Source of the DNA: Valencia hispanica
Lineage: Eukaryota > Chordata > Actinopteri > Cyprinodontiformes > Valenciidae
DNA length: 64,000 nt
Direction of reading: 5' to 3'
Assembly (NCBI GenBank): GCA_963556495.2
Contig: OY747702.1
Coordinates: 12,832,193-12,896,192, forward strand
In this document: in pieces, positions 56,751 to 64,000 of the stretch
How positions within the stretch are numbered: position 1 is the stretch's first letter
How the letters are laid out: each line of letters opens with the position of its first letter
Notes under the pieces: generated by a model
Databases searched by the model: none
The model's input: the letters and a program-made list of their open reading frames with translations, nothing else
What the model was told of the DNA's origin: nothing
Translations under genes and position numbers: made by a program

Positions 56751-58010
56751 AAGTTTTCCCACCCCCCGGATCACTGGGCGGATGGGGCGCTGGACGTCGT
56801 GGCCGGCCTGGGGTTGGGCTTTGGGTGGTGACTCCTGATGGCTGCATGCGGTGCCTTGGGGGGGTTGCACTGGCGGACATGGGTTGCTGGCCTGGTGGCC
56901 GTGCTGCGCCTGGGTAGGGTCTGGGGTGGGCCTGGGGATTCGGGGCTCGCGGGCGCCACGCCCCCTAGCTGTGGTCCTGGCTGGGGGTCAGCCGGCGTGG
57001 GGTCTCTGTTGGCTGTGGGGGTCGTGGCCGGCCGGCGGCCGGCATGTGCAGCCGCCTCTCTCTTTTTCTCTGGGCCGATTGTCATCGCCAGTCCCTGTAT
57101 GGCGTCTCGCCTTGTTTGCTGGTTGGGGTGCCTGGCTGCTGGTCGCGGCAACTGGGTGGCGTTTCTGGGCCGGATCAGTCCTTTTTTGCACTGGACTTGG
57201 CTCTTGGGTCTTGGTCTTTGTGTGGGGCGCTGGGGTTGGGCATTTGGCCGGGATCGGTCGGACTTGCGGGTGAACTGGCCGGGTGGTGGGCGTGCAGGGC
57301 AGGTGGGTGGGGCGCTGGGTTGGTCTCCTGCCGGGCCGTTGAGCAACAGTGGTCGCTCCACAAAGAATGAGGCTGGTGGATGTCGGCCTGGTGGGTCGGC
57401 CGCCCGGCTCATCGGTTTGCTCCTGGTCTGGGCAGGTACGTCGACGTGGTTCGGGCTACGGGGGCCTCCGGTGTGCGGGTGGCGCTGGGGGCCTCCTTTG
57501 CTGGCGGGGAGGCTGCTGCTGTGTGGCAACAGGTGCTCTCCCCCTACGAGGGCACTTGGACGGGGGGGAGGGGTGTGCGGGAGGGGGGGGGGGGGGGGGG
57601 GCGGTGCGAACTCAACCTGGGTGTCTAGTGTCTTTTGTGTTTTGAGAGTAGAGCGAACGTCAGGGTGGGTTTAGTCAGTTTAGGCGCCGCCTGGCGGCCG
57701 GCAGCCGGCCGCCGGCCCCTGCAGTGCCGGGGGCCCCTCGTCGGCCGGTCCCTTGTCGGGTCCCTGCTGGGCGGTGGGGTGCCCCTGGGCCCCGGCTCCC
57801 CCGGTCCGTTGACCGGCGCGGCCGGTTGCCGGCAGAGCCCGTGGGCTCGTCACTGCTGCCCCCCGGGCCCCTGCACAGTGGCCGCTGGATGTTCCCTGGG
57901 GTTCTCCTTTTCTCCTCTCTTGGGGGATGCGGTCGGCCCCGCCCGGGTCCGCCTGGGGCTCTGGCGGTCCTTTGGACGTCTTTGCTCCGATCTCCTTCAT
58001 GTCTGCATCG
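56751..58010. repeat. GC-rich, G-run-dense block
   Basis: Composition changes sharply at about 56755 to very GC-rich sequence, G-rich on the plus strand to about 57660 and mixed G/C after that. It holds many GGG/GGGG runs, a 19-base G-run at 57583-57601 and the repeated motif GGCCGGCGGCCGGC (57030s, and inverted near 57700). Long overlapping frames on both strands (278 codons plus, 252 codons minus) show low-complexity Gly/Trp- or Pro/Ala-rich translations without domains, so they follow from composition. It may be the untranslated part of an unrecognised LINE or a CpG-island-like unit. Confidence 0.6.
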
Positions 58011-58754
58011 ATACCTGGGAGACGGATGGATGTCTTCTCACACCAACTATCGAACGCTCTTATGGAGAAACCTTGTATGCACCAGCATGCTAACACACAC
58101 CCATAGATGTGGGGTCTCTGGTGTTTAAGGATATATTCTTGGGCTGAGGTTATCATTACTAGAGCTTGATTAATCGGTACCATGAGTTTTTCTGTGACAT
58201 TGTTGTTGTATTTTTATATCTATTTTTGTGTGATGTGGTTGTGTAATTCTTAGTTCACAATGTTTGGTTGGTTTTGTCGATGTTCCTTTTTCGTGCTTTG
58301 TTTTTCCCCCTCTCTCTGCCGTCCTGTGGGTATGGAGGCAGACTTCAATGTTTTCCTGTGTTTTCTTTGTTCCCCTTCCTCTCTTGTATTTTCAACTCAC
58401 CCTCTCTCATGACATTTTGTTTCCTACCTCTCTTCTTCATCTTCCTTCTTTCTTCTCCTTAATTTTCCGTCTCCGTGTCCATAACATCAGGAAATAAAAA
58501 CCCCAACAATTCATAATAAAGATTTTTCACACATAAATCAAGTGGAGTACTATAGCAAAAGCTGTACTGCTCCGCTTGTGAAAGTAAATCTGTTGGGCTT
58601 CTACTTGGTACTCAGACACCAATTCTGAGCTCCACACTGCCAAACAGGACACGTAAAAAAAAAAAAAAAGAATGAAAAGTTTTTGAAGTTCCTGAAAGAA
58701 GAAAGTTTTTCCTATTGGTGTCTTTTGTGGGTTTCTTTTCTTTTTTCATTTTCA
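58011..58754 (+). other. T-rich stretch with 3'-end features, unassigned
   Basis: After the GC block, composition swings to T/C-rich. AATAAA occurs near 58492, another ATAATAAAG near 58514 and a 15-base A-run near 58658-58672. These would fit the 3' end of a retrotransposon or retrocopy headed by the GC block, but no protein supports this. Confidence 0.35.
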
Positions 58755-59325
58755 GCTTCAAATTTCCAAATCTGAGACCATGGTCTTAAGCTGGAAAAGA
58801 GTAGATTGCTTCCTCATGATCAGGGAGTGGGGGATCGATAGGTGGATTGGTGTGCCATCGGCAGTGATGCGGGCACTGTACCGGTCTGTGGTGGTGAAGA
58901 GAGAGCTGAGCTGAAATATGAAGCTCTCGAGGCACCAGACAAGCTTTGTTCCCATCCTCTTATATGGTCAGGGGCTTTGGTTAGTGAAGAAAGGATGAGA
59001 TCAAGGAAACAAGCGGCTAAAATGAGTTTCCTCCACAGGGTGTCTGGGCTCTCCCTTAGAGATAGGGTGAGAAGCTTGGTCATCTGGGAGGGGCTCAAAG
59101 TAGAGCTGCTGCTCCTCCACATCAAGAGGACTCAGTTGAGGTGGCTAGGCTATCTGGTTAGGATGCCTCCTGGACGCCTCCCTGGTGTGGTGTTAGGGCA
59201 TGTACAATGGGGAGAAGGCCTAGAAGAAGACCCAGGACACGCCTTGGAATTCCCCCAGAGGAGCTGGTCCAAGAGGCTGGGGAAAGGTACGGTTTTTACA
59301 ATGAATGGATGGATGGATGACTTCA
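58755..59325 (+). mobile_element. Rex3-like LINE fragment with GATG tail
   Basis: C-terminal Rex3/RTE blocks matching those at 14750-15240 are present. KMSFLHRVSGLSLRDRVRSL, LLLHIKRTQLRWLGYLVRMP and PGRLPGVVLGH lie in a frame from 58842. The tail GAATGGATGGATGGATGA fits the GATG-type 3' repeats known for Rex3. The 5' RT core is missing. Confidence 0.8.
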
Positions 59326-59459
59326 AATTTCTTGCATTCATTTTTATCTTGCTTCAGGCTACCTGTGAAACGTTTAACCTAAAAGAAACAGACTCCTGTC
59401 AGATTCAGAGCTACTAGCTCTAATGTCCTTTCGAGGCTATTCGAGGCTAGCCCAATATT

Positions 59460-60360
59460 TCAGCACACATTTTGTCTCATGCTCCAAACGCCACCTACAT
59501 CTATCTATTATTTCATCCCTGTCCTCATCATCCCTTTAGGCCTCATAAAAGCCCTTTTCATCCCTCTCATGTGCCATAGCTCTCTTTACTATTTGTTTTT
59601 TCTCACTCTGATCATGCCTCTGCATCCTTCTTTACGTCCCCTTTTTTATTCAACTGTCTATACTTGTTTGTCCTGATCCACTTTATCTTTCTTTATGACC
59701 TCTTTTTATCTCACTCATCTTTGTCCTTCCTGTTTAGAATCCTGTCTTCACACAATCCTTTTACACCTCCTTTATGATCCCTTCTAATATTCTTTGTTTC
59801 TCTTCACAACTCCTTCTGCACACTTATCTTTCCTCTACATTTTTTCCCATGCTGCTCCTCCTTGTATTTCCTACCATTTCTTCCCAGTCATCCGGTTCAT
59901 CCCTGGCATGACATTTTTAATAACACTTCTCCTCCTTCTTAGTTGTTTTTATGACCCCATCTTCCTACTCAGCTTCTTGATCTGTGTCACCTTTTCATCC
60001 CTCTCATCCTCCTTTTTTATCTTTGGAATTTTTCTTTTTACTTATTGTCATCATCCCCCTTTACTGTATATCACCTTTTTATTTTAGTCCTGTTCCTAGT
60101 TCGTCTTTACGACCCCTTACTTCAAATTCATCCTTGTCATCTTTTTCATACCACTCATCCTCCTCACCCTTCGTTGACTCTTTCTTCAAAAGGTTTTCTC
60201 ACTGATCTTAAGTTCCCTCTCTTCTTATCTCCCCTCACAATCAGTTTATGAGACCATCTTTTACCACAGATCCCTGTTCTTTCCTCCTTCTAGGCACTTC
60301 TTTAAAATTGTTGTCTCAGCAAGTTTAATGACCTCTTTTTATCACTCTCATCCCTCTTTA
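59460..60360 (+). repeat. Pyrimidine-rich degenerate tandem tract
   Basis: For about 900 bases the plus strand is dominated by C and T with recurring phrases such as TTATGACC, TTTTCATCCCTCTCAT, CTCATCC and CCTTTTT at irregular spacing. It looks like an old degenerate minisatellite. Several long open frames here come from the absence of purine-containing stop codons and are not genes. Confidence 0.7.
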
Positions 60361-61171
60361 GAATAATTAGATATGCATGATTAAATAAGACATATTTAGT
60401 ACTGTAGTATGTAGAAAGTATCAGCTGCTCAACGTGACAAAGGTGGGTTAACCAATTTCACCAATTTCTCATAGTTTATCAATCAAATCAATTTATCAAC
60501 ATAATTTCTTGACCTTTCAGGGGAGTTCATTACTATATTTACAACGGAGATTTATTGTAAAATTTATATTTATTAAAAGAATATAAAAATATCACAGTTT
60601 GATAAAGAATATAGACAAAAACCAAAATATCCCATATCATATTATTCCACTGTCAACCTATCATTGATGGGCTAACTAAGGATTTAAAAAAAATCAAGGC
60701 AGCATAATTTTTTTCGTCCCATACGAATGATGACGACAATAAAGACATCTGAGCTTATGTTAATTAACACATAATTGCAATGGTTTTAGTTTGAATCGGA
60801 CCCAAAACTCAGTCCGCACCACATGGAAGGTGAAACAGATTTTATTGACAACAATCAAAATGTGAGAAATGATCCGCAGCTTTGGATCTTGATTGACTGG
60901 AATCATTTGTGATGTGTCCTTTTATTGGGGATTGTTTCACCCACCGGACCGTTTGGAGGGGAATCCTCTATAAGCTGGGCACTGGGAACGATGACATCAC
61001 AGAGTCCAAAAACTGATAGCAGTGTAATTAGGATTACACACACACTGATCCAATGTTCGGAGCTCACCATAGGAAAGCCAGGGGTACAGTCCAATAGTCA
61101 AAAATCGGGGAGACAATCAAGGTTGGCAACAGGGAAAAGAGGGCAAGCAGAACAAATCCAGAATCTGTAAC
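60361..61171. other. No gene seen; possible LTR-like piece
   Basis: No coding region is recognised. The 60781-61165 segment has phrases such as ACCCAAAACTCAGTCC and CCAATAGTCAAAAATC that recur in fish retroelement ends, but no boundary was established. Confidence 0.3.
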
Positions 61172-61965
61172 GTCTGGTTCACACCGGCCGCGGAAGCGCT
61201 GCGAGGCAGCCAGTGTGACTTCTTGATCGCTATCCACTGCCCCCTTGTTCACACCAGACACGTATTTCTCCGCCATGGTTGACATCATGGGTAAGTAAAT
61301 AACCTCATAAAGTGTATCTCTGTGTGTGTTTGTTTGTTTATTTTCACCTCTATCGTCTGTTTAGATACACAAATATGATTGTGTTTATCATCACTGTTTT
61401 TTATTTTGAAAAATTGCTTTTATTATGAAAATTGACCGGATTGTCCTGTGTGTCTTGGTGTGACTTTTGACACGGATCGCTCACGGAAAAAATAGACCAG
61501 ACGCCGAAACGATCGCCTCATTCTGCGAGCCGCTTGCGGATGATCACAGCGCTTTGAACTACACCATAGGTTAACAAGGGCGCCGAATGGAAGCGGTCTC
61601 TGCTCTGCACCACTTCCGCTGCAGGTGTAAACCTGGTGCAGCGGCCGCGGAAGCGCTGTGAAGCCGCACACTCAAGAAAATCACGCGTTTGCCCCCCTGT
61701 TCACACTAGACGCGTATTTCTCCGCCACGGTCAACAAGCGTTTCTGCTCAGCTGTTGCTTTTCAGATTTGTTTCATCATGGTTAAATAAATAACATCATA
61801 AAGTCTGTGTGTGTGTGTGTGTGTGTGTGTTTGTTTGTTTATTTTCATCTCTATAGTCTGTTTAGATACACAAATGTCATCGGATTTGTCAATCGCGGTA
61901 TCTTATTTTGAAAATTTGCTTTTGTTTTGAAAATTGACCGGATTGTCTCGTGTGTCTTGAGCCAC
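61172..61965. repeat. Tandem duplicate of a DNA-transposon-like unit
   Basis: Two units share the same order. First comes CCGCGGAAGCGCTG (61187-61200 and 61645-61658), then GTTCACAC.AGAC.CGTATTTCTCCGCCA (61247 and 61700), then a GT-rich stretch, TCTGTTTAGATACACAAAT and AAAATTGACCGGATTGTC (61429 and 61930). Unit one has an extra 170 bases before unit two begins. GGTTCACACCGG-like ends suggest a Harbinger-type MITE family, which is inference. The first 12 bp of phrase two recur with CpG changes. Confidence 0.65.
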
Positions 61966-62430
61966 TTTCAGACAGAAGTTCTGGAATATTTACAGATAAT
62001 TCCATCTGGTCTTTAACCGGAGTTGGGTTTTCAAATACGCCACTTTTTTCCAGAACATTGCCTTTCGGCTGCTTTCACACAGAAAGAAATGTACGGGACG
62101 ATGCTGATGAATGCCTGGGGGGTGGGGGGTTGTATGTGGATATGATGTAAATTTAGTGCTGCGGGCGTACATGTCATTTCCCCAAACAAATGGATTATTG
62201 CAAAGATGGTCGACGAAACCGCAGATCTACTCGGAGTGCTCGTCTTCGTGATGTGTGCAATTTTGCGCACATGGAAACAAGACATCAATGAAGAAGCGGA
62301 AAGGAAAATAGTGACATTTATACGTCATCAATGTGTGCGCTCACAGCGTTCCCTGCCCCCCTCCCCTTTTCCCCACTGCCCCACAACCCTCCAGCTTTTC
62401 CGGAACATTTCCTGATAATCTGAATGCAAA
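61960..62430. mobile_element. DNA-transposon-like repeat, copy 1
   Basis: It begins AGCCACTTTCAGACAGAAGT. The inverse of its far side (about 62395-62430) reads TTCAGATTATCAGGAAATGT, TTCCGGAA, faintly mirroring the start. A 66-codon frame from 61950 and a 69-codon frame from 62206 (MVDETADLLGVLVFVMCAIL) are unrecognised; the latter could be a transposase-exon scrap. A second copy begins at 63831. Confidence 0.5.
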
Positions 62431-62467
62431 CACCATACCGCGAAAAGTCCGCTCTTGTTACTAGGTC

Positions 62468-63660
62468 TGCGTAAGGCAAGGCAAGGCAATTTTATTTGTA
62501 TAGCACACTTTCAACAGCAGGGTAATTCAAGGTGCTTTACATGATTTGGTGATTTAAAAAACAAAACAAACAGACATCGAATATAACATTGGAAATTAAA
62601 AGTAAAAGAAACACATTACACACGATACACAATAAAGCAAGAGAAAGATCAATAAAGCAAGAGAGCATGAACACATTTCATACATATGACATTAAGCATT
62701 TACTCAAAGGCAATTCTAAACAGATGGTTTTTAGTCTCGATTTAAAGCTGTTCAGAGTTTCAGCAGCTCTACAATCGTCAAGAAGTCTGTTCCAGATAAG
62801 GGGAACATAAAAAGTGAAAGCTGCTTCTCCATGTTTAGTTCTGAGTCTAGGGATGTTTAGTAGGCTAGAGTTGGAGGACCTGAGTGGTCTTGGTGGTTGG
62901 TACTGTGACAACAGGTCTTCAACATATTTTGGTGCTAAGCCATGTAATGATTTATAAACCAGTAGGAGTGTTTTAAGTCTATTCTCTGAGCTACAGGGAG
63001 CCAGTGTAAGGACTTTAGAACTGGGGTGATGTCCTCTACTTTCCTGGTTCTAGTGAGGAACACGAGCAGCAGTGTTTTGGATCAGCTGCAGCTGTCTGAT
63101 TGACTTTTTAGGCAGACCTGTGAAGACGCTGTTGCAGTAATCAATCCGACTAAAGATAAACGCATGGATGAGTTTTTCTAGGTCCTGTTGCGACATCACT
63201 CGTTTAATCCTAGAAATGTTCTTCAGGTGATAGAACTGAACTTGTTATTGCCTTTATGTGACCCTGGAGGTTCAGGTCTGAGTTCATTACTACACCTAGG
63301 TTTCATGTCTAATCAGTAGTTTCTAGCTGTATTAACTGAAGCTGTGTGCTGACTCTTGATCGTTCCTCCTTCGGTCCAAAAATAATTACTTCAGTTTTGT
63401 TTCTATTCAGCTGGAGAAAGTTATGGCACATCCATCCATTTATTTGGTCAATTCATTGATTTAGGGTTTGAATGGGTTCAGAGTCACCTGGTGACATTGT
63501 AATGTAAAGCTGAGGGTCATCCACGTAGTTATGGTAGCTAATGTTATTGGTTGCTATAATCTTGCCTAGTGGGAGCATGCAGATATTAAATAATAGGGGC
63601 CCCAGGATGGAGCCCTGGGGCACCCCACATGTGATTTCTGTTCGTTCTGATGAAGCGTAA
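62468..63660 (-). mobile_element. L2-like LINE, antisense, 5' truncated
   Basis: On the minus strand this is a relative of the 8993-10117 LINE. It includes a GVPQGS-like block near 63620, the HNY.DD region near 63530, [12 protein letters not shown] near 63340, and the C-terminal frame 62911-62678 with LRTKHGEAAFTFYVPLIWNR and LKTICLELPLSK. The 3' UTR ends with the inverse of the GCCTTGCCTTG tail at 62474-62484. Multiple frame changes show it is dead. Confidence 0.8.
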
Positions 63661-63830
63661 AGCAGTATAGTATGTCCAGGTATGTGAAGCAGTGTTCAGA
63701 GCCAGAATCTGAGTAACTCACAAAAGAGGCAGAGACAATGGCCAGGAGGGAGAAAACAGGTCATGTATGCAATCTAGAACATTACATGAAATCGCTCGTC
63801 ATACAAGAATGACGACAGACGATCTCACAC
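63661..63830. other. Unassigned flank
   Basis: Short stretch between the LINE 5' truncation point and the next DNA-transposon-like copy, with nothing recognised. Confidence 0.4.
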
Positions 63831-64000
63831 TAGCCGTTTTCAGACAGAAGTTCTGAAATATTTGCGGACAATTCCATCCGGTCTTTAATCGAAGTTGTGT
63901 TTTCAGACACACCACTCTTTTCCAGTACATTGCCTTTCGGCTGCTTTCACACAGCAAGAAATGTACCGGAGGATCCTGATGAATGTCTGGGTGGTGGGGT
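63831..64000. mobile_element. DNA-transposon-like repeat, copy 2, cut by window end
   Basis: It repeats 61960-62130: TTTCAGACAGAAGTTCTG, CAATTCCATC.GGTCTTTAA, CCTTTCGGCTGCTTTCACAC and GATGAATG.CTGGG, with scattered differences. It runs to the window edge. Confidence 0.7.

Noticed and set aside
56771..57674. 278-codon plus-strand and 252-codon minus-strand frames overlapping
   Set aside because: Both follow from the GC-rich, stop-poor composition; translations are Gly/Trp- or Pro/Ala-rich without any domain.
59479..60251. Hydrophobic frames that look like membrane proteins
   Set aside because: Pyrimidine-rich DNA encodes Phe, Leu, Ser and Pro in every frame; no other evidence of a gene.

Overview
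The window looks like intergenic DNA from a ray-finned (probably percomorph) fish. No host gene can be supported. It is dense with teleost-type transposable elements: L2-like and RTE/Rex3-like LINEs, Tc1-like transposons, hAT, Harbinger-like and TTAA-type DNA elements, a tRNA-derived SINE, a Ty3/gypsy fossil and one endogenous retrovirus. Long stretches between them are AT-rich, with only chance-length open frames. Family names rest on motifs read by eye and remembered family features; no database search was run.

Layout. At 1.3-8.9 kb lies a decayed Ty3/gypsy element in gag, protease, RT, RNase H, integrase order. Its gag is split by a 4 kb hAT-type insertion (1911-5965), which itself carries at least two smaller inverted-repeat elements. 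A second small hAT-like element (8117-8340) sits between RNase H and integrase. At 9-11.2 kb are L2-like and RTE-like LINE fragments. At 13.3-21.3 kb are a Tc1 remnant, an antisense tRNA-SINE, a Rex3-like fragment and two antisense L2-like LINEs. At 22.9-23.6 kb is a CATC-rich satellite. At 25.8-28.2 kb are a Tc1 remnant, a 3'-UTR-only LINE copy and a Tc1-like element with a broken transposase. At 30.8-31.6 kb is a hAT-like element.

At 33.88-44.56 kb is an endogenous retrovirus of class I (gamma/epsilon-like) type, flanked by the 4-bp duplication AGTG. It has a 559-bp 5' LTR, a primer-binding site resembling the complement of a tRNA-Ala, gag with a PPPY motif and zinc knuckle, pro, a long pol, a remnant of the env transmembrane end, a 3' LTR, and an extra partial LTR. 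Gag and pol each carry one in-frame TAG, and the reading frame shifts by one between pro and pol. The most interesting observation is a stretch between protease and RT with two H-x-T/S motifs in beta-strand-like settings. It looks like a 2H phosphoesterase domain, a family in which some RNA viruses have innate-immunity antagonists.

At 45.5-49.1 kb are further hAT-like elements, one nested in another with good 8-bp duplications, including an antisense hAT dimerisation-domain relic. At 50.3-51.1 kb is an antisense LINE. At 54.3-54.9 kb is a TTAA-type element. At 56.75-58 kb is a very GC-rich, G-run-rich block. At 58.8-59.3 kb is a second Rex3-like fragment. At 59.5-60.4 kb is a pyrimidine-rich tract. 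At 61.2-64 kb are duplicated DNA-transposon-like repeats and an antisense L2-like LINE. Nothing appears to be a working gene set; the biology is the layered insertion history and the content of the retrovirus.
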